NCBI GenBank assembly: GCA_963693085.1
Contig: OY856410.1
Coordinates: forward strand, 886,363,835 to 886,427,834
Origin: Alisma plantago-aquatica
Lineage: Eukaryota; Streptophyta; Magnoliopsida; Alismatales; Alismataceae
Reading direction: 5' to 3'
Length of the DNA: 64,000 nucleotides
Shown: piece after piece, positions 37,102 to 48,401 of the stretch
Position numbering within the stretch: the first letter of the stretch is position 1
How the letters are laid out: the number at the start of each line of letters is the position of its first letter
Notes under the pieces: generated by a model
What the model was told of the DNA's origin: nothing
What the model saw: the letters and a program-made list of their open reading frames with translations, nothing else
The model's database searches: none
Program-made: the position numbers and the translations under genes

Positions 37102-40100
37102 AGTAAGTGGTAAAAGACTTTGTTCCTTTAAAATATTAGTTACAAAAGCATCAACTTCTTGGATATCTTCCATATTTAACATAGTAGTAGTGGGTATGCT
37201 AATAACATGAGAAATGATACACATTTTAATTTCAAATACTCACTAGAGTAGAATAATTTAGTACATAACTTTCATGTCATTGATGTTTGAGCAACATGGG
37301 TTGCTTGAGTTGAAGGCATTAATTAATTTCTTGGTGGTGAAGCTAATGGTTGATCAAATAGTTTCATTGAATAAACTTTTGAGGTGGAGTATTGTCAAGG
37401 GCCCTAGACTATATTTGCCAAGAAAGCAACTTGGTGCTTTAGAGTTAAACTTGATTGTGATCACTAATTGCCATCTTCATTTTAGCTAGCATCAAAAGAT
37501 CTTAGTAGGATGATGGATTAAGCAGAAAGCTAAGATGTCCAGGTTTTGGTTCTCTTATATTTTCATATGAAACATCATTTTCTGGTTGAGAAGCTTTTGA
37601 TTCATCTTTCTTATTAATAATATCTAACACTTGTTTTTGTAGTAGTGTAAAATTATATACATCTTCTTTATCAGCACATGGGCAAACTTTAGTAATGAAA
37701 CCTACAATTTGGGTTTAGAAAACATGACTTTGATATTGTCCCCTTTTTATGAAATTTTAGCATATCACGTCTATAATGAATCAATGGAGCATGATCCACC
37801 AATTTATTCGAACTTCATAAATTCTATAATGTTGACTCATAATAGAATCACTATTACAATGTCATCTGTCACTATAGATTTTTTTTCTTCTAAGATATAT
37901 TAGATGGTCCTCTAGGATATGGGTGACATTCATGTTGTGGTTGTTCTCGAAAAACTACAATGCATACTTTCTTGTTTAGGTTTCCCTTAGCAAATAGAGT
38001 GATAAGGGTATATCCCATAATGTTTTGAAAATGTATATATGTGGAACTCCATATACAAAAAGCTTTAAATTTACAGACCATTAAGTTCCTCTCAAGCTTG
38101 ATATTCATTTAATTGGTCAATTCCATCCTTCATGGCTAACACAATGTAAGTGTTTTCTCAGTCATCCTCTAAGAAATCATAATTATATGTACATGGGTGA
38201 GTTTCATCTGCACACAATAGAGTTTGATCTTGAATTTTTTTCTAGTTCATCCTTATCAATATTCATCTTCTGATTGGTGTTGAGGAACTCCAGCATAATA
38301 TGATGGATGGTTGGATTTATGTGTATGATTTTATCATTAGTCTGGTGTAGAAACAAAGAGAGAAGAGTCTGTACTATGTCTAAGACAATCCAGAGTTCTA
38401 TTGTAGATGTATCCTGTAAAATTAAACTTCTTCAATTTCTTATGTACTGAATAGATTCATATTTGGTTGTTCTTTGTCTTTATTTCTACCTCTAGTGTGT
38501 AGTTAGAGAGTGCATGAGTTGGGACCAGGCGTTGTTATCATTGCAACTATGGAAGTGGGTCTTGGCATCACAAATATTCCACATTTTGAATCTTCCTCCC
38601 AACCGACACCTTGGGAGATAGTCTTTGAGCTTCCTTAGTCACACAACTATTTAGGGTCTTGATGTTCTTTACATGCAAACATAGAATATATGGCATTGCA
38701 CACTAAACAAGTAGGTTAAAACTCATGGGCCAAGAGGATGAAGAGTTCCAAATGAGGATTTAGTCTCATATGTCCACCATACTTTTTTATGTATCTTATC
38801 AAAACTATCGATAAACAATTAAGAAGATATTGTTTGGTTTAGGTGATTAGGTCAATTTTACTTAAATATTTTATTTAAAACTTATGCATCCTATTTTTGT
38901 TGATATAAAATGAGTAAGTAATGATTACACCTAGAAAGTAAATTAAGGATAAAGGCAATTGTTACTCGACATATATGTTTCAACCAATTGAGCTTGACTA
39001 CTAGTTGAGTGACATATTTAGTCAGTAGTGAGATGAGATTATTGTTGCACAATTGAGTTTTATATTACAAAATCATTGTTCATACTCTTAGAAATGAAGA
39101 ATTTAATTTTATAAATAAGAAGAAATGGTAAAAGTGAAGACTTATGAATAATTTGCAGAATAAAAGAGTAAATTAATCCATTCATGTGAAAATAAATAAT
39201 CTCTCATTATCCAAGATAATTGACAACATGTAAGATGATTTAGACTTGTGCTCAATTTTGTTTCATTTCCCTTAAGAGTGGTTGTTATGAGACACAAAAT
39301 TTTGGGCATAAGTGATATTTTATGATTGTAAATTTGCATATCCTCGATCCATATTCTCTTCTATCTATTTCCTTCTACTGCAACTCTAATCATACCTCAA
39401 GAACTCTACCATCTCTTCTTGGGTCTTTTATATTGATCAACTAATTTCTCAGTGACAAGTATTTTTGGCCAAGTGGAGTGGAAGGGTACCCAAACATTTG
39501 GTGGCTATTGTGTCAATATATTATTCACATATGGTTGAAATAGTCAAAATCTATTGCATTTGAAGGCATATTTCCTATTTAGTTGGTTTGTTGATTCTGT
39601 ATGTATCGATTATGATTGATGTTACTACGTACATGTGCATTTTTAGTAGACCTTCCACAGGAAAAGCTCGGATGGTGACCGTTACTAGCATAAACATAAT
39701 TTACATGCTCTACAGTCTCTTGTTGTGTATGTGTTCAAGCATGAAATTTTGTTATTTAATAGAAACATCCATAATGGGACATTCTTTTAGACTCTCTATA
39801 GATTGGGTAAAGATATTGGATAATTTAGAGATTTTAGCTTTAATGTATATGATTTTATGTCATAATTCTTTAATTTTAATTTAAAATCTTATCTAGATTA
39901 GCACTTGACATTTCACCACACTTAACTTCTTAGATCACATCTTTCTTTTGATAGATGGTTTGATATCTTTCATAAGACTAGTAGATCATTTAGTTTGAAA
40001 ACGATTCCATATAATTTGTCTTATAGAAGTATCACCTATAATCTATAAAACTTTATTCTAATGGCCCTTCACAAATGATGAATGTGGTGATGCATTTAGA

Positions 40101-41840
40101 AGATCTTTTAATGCACTAGTGAAACTTATAAATAAATTTTTAAAAAAACATCTAGTCATGTAGGCCATTATGAGGACACTCCATTTGGTAACCCTTGAAT
40201 CCCACCCTTATTTCATTAAGATGTTCCAATTGTCCATATTTTAAATTACAAACATGGGCTCTATAGTGCCCTATTTTCACACATGTGTAGAATTTATCTA
40301 TTACAAAACATGTATGAATAGTAACCCCAAAGATATCTTGTGATGAAATGTCATTTATATTTACAATATTGTAGAGATTTTTGAAAGTCTAGAAATGTTG
40401 TGTAAGATTTTCAAACAGACTACCCTTGAATTTCTTGAAGTAGATAAGATCGACAAGGCTAGTTCATAAGCAGTTATTATTGACACTAGAGAGGTGGAAC
40501 TACAAAACCAACAAGAATTATATTCACCTTTGAAGCAAGGAAATCATTCAGAGAATACCTAGTTTGATGTTGTTTTTATCATTAATCATCCTTTCCAAGT
40601 AATGGCTCTAGTTTTGATCTCCCATATGGTTAGGTATATCCTCCACATAGTCTTTTTGTTTTAACAACTAAGTCTACACAAAGTCTTATCGATCTCTAGA
40701 TTGAGATCATGAAGTTCAGCTGCCTCAACATAACTTACTTCAATGTACCTAAAGAATAATGGAGTCAATTCAAATGCATTTGAGAAAATATTATGAAATT
40801 ATAGAAACTATAAGGAATATTTTGAGATATATAATCAAAATAAAAGTACATTTCATTCATTGTCATCCTCGGTAATTAATCCAAACAAATGGCGGGTGTA
40901 TGTAACATGCATGATCCAAAAATTGTATCCAGTCAAATGCAAGATCCTAATCTTGATAGATGTACATGAACTTTAAATTGATTATCTAATCAATAATTAA
41001 TATTTATCTTGCAAGTAAAATTTTTTTATTATAGTTGAGTCAAGGTCATTCATTGTATCTATGGACTACAAACTTCTACCAACTTTATAATAGCTACCCT
41101 AATCGTGCTATTATATGTTTTTGGGATTTTTATAGTATGGTCAAAGATATAAATCAAAGATGATATAGTAGATCAAAAATGTGATGGGAATTAGATAAAA
41201 GATTTCTAGGTTGTGTCACCCACCACTTAACAAAAATAATTTATTAGGTTAAAATTATTAGAAACATAGATATCGATTATCAAAATCACTACACCAAACA
41301 TTCTCTTTAGGATGTTGATATAGTGAAAAATTCCTCTCCAAAAACTTATTAGCAATTCCTATGTGTTATGGTATGACAATCAAAAGACTAAACAAAATCC
41401 TCCTCATTTGGGGTCAAGATGGATCTCCTCTCAAACTGAGTTCACCAGTAGAACACACATGTCACATATAGTCTAGAGAGGTGTTTGATCTAGAAAGACA
41501 TATTATAGGAGAAATCTCATGTTGTCTATATCATACGATAATTAAACTGAATAAATAATAGGATCAAGGGACATAATCCCCAGTTTAGAGATGGAAACTA
41601 ACATTTCATGAACGAGTTAGCTTTACAATGCTCTAGGGTGAAGTTGGGTTCCATTGCTAGAAAATATATTTGAGGAGAGCATATTCGAAGAAGATAAGGT
41701 TGTGTGTTGATTCTAATGTAGATCTCCTTCGAGATCCATGCCACTATTGTGTGTCTACAATAGTCTATTCAAGTATCTTATCTCCAGTGAGGTGGAGCAT
41801 GAGGGCGACAATGCAATATGTGGCTCACTATACAGAGTGT

Positions 41841-41898
41841 GTTTGTTGAAACATCACATTGTCATTAACTGCGTTTGTTGAAATATCACAATGTCATT
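41841..41898 (+). repeat. Two-copy direct repeat of 26 bp
   Basis: GTTTGTTGAAACATCACATT plus GTCATT at 41841-41866 recurs at 41873-41898 with two substitutions, six bases apart. Confidence 0.75.
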
Positions 41899-44044
41899 GC
41901 CAGAGGATGGAAAATGAAAAAAGGGGAGAAGTGTAATGGAATAGGAGTGGCAGGTGGCTTGAACCCCAATGGTGTTGGCATAACAAATCTATTTATAGGA
42001 GCGGAGGTTGGTGATGGGTATACAATTTTTCATCAACATTGAGGTGGAGTGGGTTGTAGATGGTATCACGTCTAAGATGTACAATTGTTGGTATTTGATA
42101 TATAGGATCTTCTATGGTCAGATGTCGTACTCTTTGTTTATTCTTTGATCAAATTTGATTGAATTGCTAAAATCTTAGGAAGGTTAATCTTTTTATTTAA
42201 TTGTATTGTCTTTAACTAGTCAAATGATTTTTGAGATAGACATCATTTAACTTAATATTTAGATACTCTGGATCCACTTATTTGGGATGTTTGAGTAAGT
42301 TGGAGAGATATCCAATTATGGAAAACCCAGCTATTCAAATATCAATGGCTTGTGAACCTTGCATTCATGAATAAGGTGGGACATTGTCCATTAATGACAA
42401 AATGTTTTCAGATGCATAGTGAAGGCAAGAAGAAAATAGTTAAAATTATTTTTAATAAGTCCTAAACATTAGTCCAATTAGTAGAGAATATTGAGATTCA
42501 TTGCTATCTTGAGAGAGAAAAGGCAGTTCTTGAGAGAGAAAGCTACAACTTCTATCTAGACTAGACCCAACACCATACACCATGCACAACCGTTAAGATC
42601 AAAACACACCCATATCATCAATAGAATCACCACATCAGAAATCTTTTCTAGTTCAGTTACATAGAATTGAACTACCCATATTATCAAGACAACATTTACA
42701 TATTTACATGAACAAATGCACTGGTATCTCCTAGTGGTAACAACATTTCTACGACTCTAGCACCTTGAGTCATCTTCTATCTCACAACCGCCATCCAAGT
42801 ACGCTACAAAACACTACATGATGGATTATTCACTATACACGCCTTTCCAATTGTCGATATATTGGGATGCAAAACTGTGTGCAAATGACATATTATGTGA
42901 GAGCACAAACTAGGGATATATCTCCTTAGATCTTTTTTGTAAGGACACTGACCTTCGTTTTGGGCTTACCCTATTTGCTTTGCTAAAACCTATGTTTAGA
43001 TGCTTGCTAATCACCTCAAATGGTGATTAGGGTTTGTTTGTGCTTTGTTGAAAGTTGGAGGTGCAACTTGCAAATAACCCAAGTTTTAGGGTTGATGTGC
43101 AAGTTTGACACCTTGAGAGATGTTTCTCCCTCTCCTTGCATCCTCTAGGGTTGAGAGGATGGGTTGGGTTCGTTGTTTGAGTAGCTTCGGGCTTTGTTTT
43201 GCCTTGTTGAGCCTTGTTAGGGCTTTGCCTAGCTTTGTTGGGCCTTGTATCGGGCAAGGGAGAGCTTGGTGCCTTGTGTCGGCCATGGTGTATCGACCAG
43301 GTGGTTGTGTCGGGCAAGTGGTGTGTAGCCCATGAGGTGTATCGGCCAAGTGACCTTCTTTGACCTAGCATCGTTTGTGTCACCCCCCTTGTGGACACTT
43401 AGTGCTTGTTGCTTGCATGTGGCAAAAGCTTTGGACGTATGGTGGTGGACGAGATAGTAGGTGGCTTTGCCCATGGACAAGTGTCCCTAGGTTGGGAGAC
43501 ACCTTGCCTTAGTCTCCCCTTCACCCTCTTCTATATATGTCTCTCCTTTCTCTTGCTTGGAATCCCTTTTAGTTCCTTAGTTGCCTTCCTTTTTCCTTGG
43601 TGGACGATATCTCTCCTTGGTAGAGCTTGGTGGCCGATCTCCTTGGTGGAGTCTTCTTCTTCCTCTAGTGGTGGCTGAACCATAGAGTGTGTCTTGCTTC
43701 TCTTCTTGTGGTGAGCATCTCCCCCCTCTTTCCTTGGCACCTTCTTCTTTGTCTTACTTGTTCTTCGTCCATGGTGGTTATAAGCTTTGTTTTTCTTCTT
43801 GTGGTGGCCGAAGGTGGTGCTTGGAGCTTGGAAGCTTGGTGCTAGGAGCTTGCTTAAGGAGGGTTACATAACTCCTAACCCTATCTATACTACTTCTTTT
43901 TCATGTTGCATGTTTATATGTCATCTTGATCGACCATGCATCTTGTTAGATATGTTTCTTGCCCTAGTATGTACCCTTTTATCTTGTTATATATATAGTG
44001 GTCATGTTGTTGATGTGTTCTTAGACCTTGTGGCCGAACCTTGA

Positions 44045-44800
44045 GTTTAGGGTTCCTTGGGCAAAACCCCTTTCTCTCCCATTTGGTTTTGAGAAGTGAG
44101 TTCGAGCTCTAGTGGTGTAGGAAAAACCCCTCTCTTGGTTGTTGAGAGGTGAGTCTATGCTCTAGTTGCTTGGGCAATACCCTTCTCTCACCATGGATTT
44201 GAGAGGTGAGCCTTGGTTGGACGTTGACCTAGTGAAAGTTGGAATCTTGACCGATAAGGGGATGATCCACCTTGTTGCCCGATATGTGATGGAGGTTGTG
44301 CAAAACCCCTCTCTCTTGGTTGTTGAGAGGTGAGCCAACTCTCTTGATCTATTAGGGTTTGATGATGGTGATCTTGAGGTTGATGATGACCAAACTGATA
44401 TGGTCCTTGTGCCTTGCACGATACCCTTTTGTGGTGCTTTGCACGATACCCCTTTGTGATGAGTTTCCCGATACCCCTCTCCTAGGGTTGAGTCTTGGGC
44501 GATATGCTAATAAGCGTTCTTTGTCCCTTTTGCCCGATATGAACTCTTGCCTTAGTTGGTGCTTGTGGGCGTTATGCCTTTGGCTGACATGATGTGTGTT
44601 AGACATCTCTCTTTTGTGCCTTGGGCGCCATGCTGTTGTTTGTTAGTTGTGTTCTTGTTGGGCGATACAGTGGTGACCTTGGGCGTCATAGCCTTGGACG
44701 ATATAGTTGTGGACGGCATGACCTGGCTAGTTGCCCGACATAAAACCCTAACCCTAATGGGTGATAGGGGTCTTGACCGATAGGGTTGTTGTGTTGCCCG
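44045..44800 (+). repeat. Degenerate repeat fields in LTR E
   Basis: In 44045-44340, TTGAGAGGTGAG recurs with CCCCTCTC between copies (about four copies). In 44400-44800, variants of CCCGATA(C/T) or GGGCGATA recur every 20-50 bases, more than ten times. They lie in the same part of the LTR as the 25-bp minisatellite of element B but share no unit with it. Confidence 0.65.
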
Positions 44801-44805
44801 ATACT
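44801..44805 (+). other. Left target-site duplication of element D (ATACT)
   Basis: ATACT directly precedes the TGTTGGCTAA LTR start and recurs at 53267-53271 after the right LTR. Confidence 0.95.
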
Positions 44806-45148
44806 TGTTGGCTAAATGGACATCAGTTAATCCCTTTTGTTTTGATAATGACAAACATTTCATTTTTGTTGATCTAACGTGCTACTTGAGTGTTGCAGGA
44901 ATAAGGTGGATGACAAAGCTTTGGGAAACCTATATGCTTGAATGCTTGTATTTTTCATGAATTGTAATCAATTGTAAAAACTTGTACAAATATATAATGT
45001 ACAAGTACTTAGACATCATGTAAATCAAGCGTTAGATCTTCCCTAGCTAAACACCACACTTAGATAGGTCATCCCCTTCAATAGTGTCACATATGCACAC
45101 TCATACATTCACTTAGCACTTTATTTGAAACATTGAAATAGGGTCAAT

Positions 45149-45347
45149 CTCGGTCGACAAAATCCTCGACCGAGACACTCTCGGTCGACAAACGTCTCGA
45201 CCGAGAAAGACCCAAGTAGCCGTTAGACACAGCCGACAAGGTAGTTGGCAGTTGGAGATGAACGTTGCAAACACTTGATCCAGAGAGACTGTCGGTCGAC
45301 AAACCCTCGACCGAGTAGGTTTCTCGGTCGACAATTTCTCGACCGAG
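45149..45347 (+). repeat. Four GGTCGAC...CTCGACC dyads in left LTR of element D
   Basis: The pattern CTCGGTCGACAAA ... CTCGACCGAG occurs at 45149-45174, 45180-45205, about 45291-45316 and 45323-45347. Each has a stem of nine to ten bases with a short A-rich middle. They lie 140-335 bases upstream of the TATA box, in U3. The right LTR has the same four at 52187-52385. Confidence 0.9.
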
Positions 45348-45483
45348 ATGGGTTCTGACAGCACTTGCAGAATTAATTAACTAGTCGTTGCTAAAGCAAC
45401 TAAAGTGTACCTAACAGCTAGTTAAGCACTTAGAACCCCCTAGAAAGTGTCTAGAACATCCTTAAGCACTTGTAGGTCATTCC

Positions 45484-45491
45484 TATAAATA
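45484..45491 (+). promoter_or_regulatory. Putative TATA box of element D left LTR
   Basis: TATAAATA in CCTATAAATAGGAC is unchanged in the right LTR (52522-52529). Promoter activity is inferred from motif, position and conservation. Confidence 0.75.
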
Positions 45492-46231
45492 GGACATGCC
45501 TTAGGACACCTAAATTCACTAATTCTACACATGAGCAATCTTTGAGCATACACTTGCATTAGCAACCTGTTTTGAGCAATTGAGTAATACTCGCAATTGG
45601 CTACTCTTCTCCTTGCTCTAATTTCGTGTCCTATAGGCTAGTATCTCCTATCCACAGCAATCACACTTCCATATACATTGGTTAGGAGATCTACACGCTT
45701 GATATAGGAAAATCAAGCCTTGTGCTTCAAAGGTTAAGTGTAATTTCCTTTTTCTTTCTTGTTCACTCTTATTTCTTGTACTCTCCTTGCTACTCCTAGG
45801 GTTGGAGGCTGCAGATTGGAGAGGGTCGTGATCTTCTTGGTGAAGAAGGAGGCTTTGGACTACATCAAGAAGGATGGTGCAACGGGAGGCTACTTCAAAG
45901 AGGAAGGCTACTTCAAGGGGGAGCTTGGAGTTACTTCAAGAAGGCTGCCTCAAGTTGGTGCATCTACTTCAAAGTGAAGGCTGTTCAAAGGGGTGTAAGA
46001 AAGTATTGTATTTTATGTAAAATCCTTGAAGAGGTAATAAAATTAATACTTTCAAAATCTTGGTTGGGTAAGCAACCGGGTAGTGGACTGACTACCTTAG
46101 TATTTGCTAAGGTTGGAACCACTCTAAACCCCTTGTCTCCTTCTTGCTTTTTCATTTGTGGTTGTTTAAGTTAAATAATTACTTAATTATCTTTAAAACC
46201 CTATTCACCCCCCTTCTAGTGGTTTTTCAAT

Positions 46232-46243
46232 TGGTATCAGAGC
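46232..46243 (+). other. Primer-binding site of element D
   Basis: TGGTATCAGAGC begins three bases after the LTR end, complementary to the 3' end of initiator tRNA-Met. Confidence 0.93.
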
Positions 46244-46276
46244 GGGCTTCAAGGAACCCTAACCAAGTCTTGAAGA

Positions 46277-48004
46277 ATGGGTGATGGGGTACTCAACAAC
46301 CTCAACCTGGAAGGAACACTTGTGGCTAGGCCTCCTATGTTTGATGGAACAAACTACACCTACTGGAAGAGAAGGATGCAATTCTACTTCCAAGGGATTA
46401 GCTGGGATCTATGGAGGATGGTGTCAACCCCCTATGAGCTTCCTCAAGTGGAATATGCAGCTTGGGACACCAATACGGTAAAGTTGGCTCAAATGAATGC
46501 AAAGGCTGTAAGTATTCTCTATTGTTCAATTTCAGTAGGAGAATTTAGTAGGATATCAAACTGTGATACAACCTATGAAATTTGGCATAGACTTTCCATA
46601 ACTTATGAAGGGATTGTTCAAGTTAAGAATTCCAAAATTAGTATGCTTAAACAAAAGTTTGAACATTTCCGTATGGATCCGAATGAATCTATTAGTGAAA
46701 TGTATGCAAAATTCTCTTCTATTGTAAATGGTTTGAATGCTTTAGGTAAAGATGTTCTTGAGAACGATCATGTGTCAAAGATCCTTAGATCACTTCCTCC
46801 CAAATACAAGCCCAAGGTGACAACCATTGAAGAAGAAAATGACCTCACCCGACTGAGGATGGAACAACTCAGTGGCAACCTAGAATCTCATGAAGCAACC
46901 CTAGAAGAAGAAGAAAGAAGAGAACGTGAACTTCAATAAGGGAAAAAGAAGGATGTGGCTCTAAAAGCTTCAAAGATCATCACACCAGAAAGTGAGGAGT
47001 CAAGTGAAGAAGAAGGAGAAGATGCCTTGATTGTCAATGGTAAGAAATATAAAAGATTTAAATCTAACAAAATTTCTAGTTCTTCTTCTTCTCCTCCTAG
47101 GTGCTTTGAGTGTGGAAAGAAAGGACATCTCAAAAATGAATGCCCTAAAACAAAGAAAGGAAAGAAAAGTTCACACAAAAAGAAGGGAGAAAAAGCTTAC
47201 AAAGCTGCATGGGATGAGTCAAGTGAGAGTGAAAGTGGAGAAGAAAAGGTAGAATGTCTAATGGCAAGAGAAGATGATGAAGACTCACAAGAGGTAAGCC
47301 TTCTTGATCTTCCTAAAGAAAAGTTAATCGCTAGTCTACAAGAAGCTCATGATAAATATGTTGACTGCAAAAGGAAACTAAAGAAGGTTACCAAAACAAA
47401 TGATGAGTTATATGCTATATTAAATGATCTCTCTTCTAAAAAGGACAACATTGACCTTGAGAACTTGTCTTTAAAAACATATTTAAATGACTGCACTAGA
47501 AAATTACTTGCTCTAGAAACATATTTTGATCTTTTTTCTCAAGAAAAGACTGATTTGTTAGCTAAACTAAATGATTTTCAGACCCAACCAATTTTATGTA
47601 ACCATCTAGACTATGACAATGTTGTAAAAGAAAGAGACTCCCTATTATCTGATTTAGATCAAGCAAGGAAAGATTTACACAAGAAGATGCATGACATTGC
47701 AAAGCTATAAAGAAACCTAAATGACTTAAGAGGAAAAGACATCCTTAATAACATTCTAAAAATTTCCTCTAGTTTCAATGGAAGAAGAGGATTAGGATAT
47801 GCTCCAAAGAAAAATCAACCCAAAAGAGCTAAATCATCCAAGACTCAGACTATGTTTCTACCTAAGAACACAATTCCTAGAAAGAGAAATGAAGTTGATT
47901 CTATTACTTGTCATTTTTGTCTACGTATTGGACATTATTCATTTTCATGCCCTTATAAGACCAAGGATTCCGATTTAGTTTGGGTTCCAAAACCCCAAAC
48001 TTAG
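46277..48004 (+). pseudogene. gag: Gag of element D with two in-frame stops
   Basis: ATG at 46277 opens a frame of about 575 codons ending at TAG 48002-48004. It is interrupted by TAA at 46937-46939 and 47708-47710; the pieces 46277-46939, 46955-47710 and 47711-48004 are all in one frame. Domains in order: UBN2-type capsid (FDGTNYTYWKRRMQFYFQG near 46340), acidic coiled-coil-like segment, knuckle 1 CFECGKKGHLKNEC (47102-47143), Lys-rich stretch, Glu/Lys-rich probable coiled coil (about 47300-47700), knuckle 2 CHFCLRIGHYSFSC (47909-47950), and an end in WVPKP. Gag coats and packages the RNA. The stops make full-length Gag impossible unless read through. Confidence 0.88.
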
Positions 48005-48140
48005 TAGTTTTGAATGAAATTCAGTTGAGATATGATCCAATGCTCATTTTTTGCAAATTATATTGTCTTATCTCAACTTAATAAAAAGTCTCATGCATTA
48101 TGGTAATTTTCTAAACTGCTTTACTGAAACAGAAGCTTAT

Positions 48141-48309
48141 TCGGTCAAAGTACTGTCGACCGAAAAATAAAATCGGTCAAAATTTTGTCGACCGACCAAA
48201 TGCCTGTGACAAATTAAAATCTACAGCAACAACCTGAGTAAAATAGCAACTGTTTCGGTCAAAAAATGGTCGACCGAGAGAGGTGTCGGTCGAACTTTTG
48301 TCGACCGAC
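48141..48309 (+). repeat. Four TCGGTC...GTCGACCGA dyads between gag and pol of element D
   Basis: Inverted repeats at 48141-48163, 48173-48196, 48254-48278 and 48285-48309 (for example TCGGTCAAAGTACTGTCGAC followed by CGA) closely resemble the LTR dyads. They lie in the non-coding gap 48005-48401 between gag (frame 2) and pol (frame 3). Confidence 0.9.
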
Positions 48310-48401
48310 TGAAGTTTTGAATCAGATTTTTTATTTCAGTCTGTAATTAAATACTCCGAACCATACCAGACCATCACCTGGGTACCAAAACCTACGTTTC
48401 A

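Larger units (their letters stand above)
42938..44805 (+). repeat. LTR E, left part: Tekay-like Gypsy LTR split by element D
   Basis: The start TGTAAGGACACTGACCT corresponds to TGTAACATCCCTGACCT of element B, and both are followed by a CCCTA...TTTGC(T/C)...CTAA pattern and by sequences reading GCAACTTGCAAAT. A likely TATA box (TATATA at 43532-43537) lies about 600 bases in, as in B. The part after 43950 is a degenerate repeat field. The LTR is interrupted at 44805 by element D and resumes at 53267. Confidence 0.72.
44806..46229 (+). repeat. Left LTR of element D
   Basis: It begins TGTTGGCTAA and ends GGTTTTTCA. Four inverted-repeat dyads lie at 45149-45347 and a TATA box at 45484. Polypurine- and CTTCAAG-rich sequence fills 45830-45980. 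The open frame 45759-45977 in that stretch has no known domain. Confidence 0.95.

Noticed and set aside
42933..42937. TTTTT as target-site duplication of LTR E
   Set aside because: The right end of the LTR lies beyond element C outside the window, so it cannot be verified, and T runs are uninformative.
43027..43740. Several overlapping frames of 60-123 codons on both strands in LTR E
   Set aside because: They overlap one another in conflicting frames within a GC-richer part of the LTR, lack motifs, and are explained by low stop frequency there.
45113..45364. 83-codon minus-strand frame in element D LTRs (also 52151-52402)
   Set aside because: The frame is created by the CGACCGAG dyads, which lack stops on that strand; the near identity of the two LTRs explains its presence in both.
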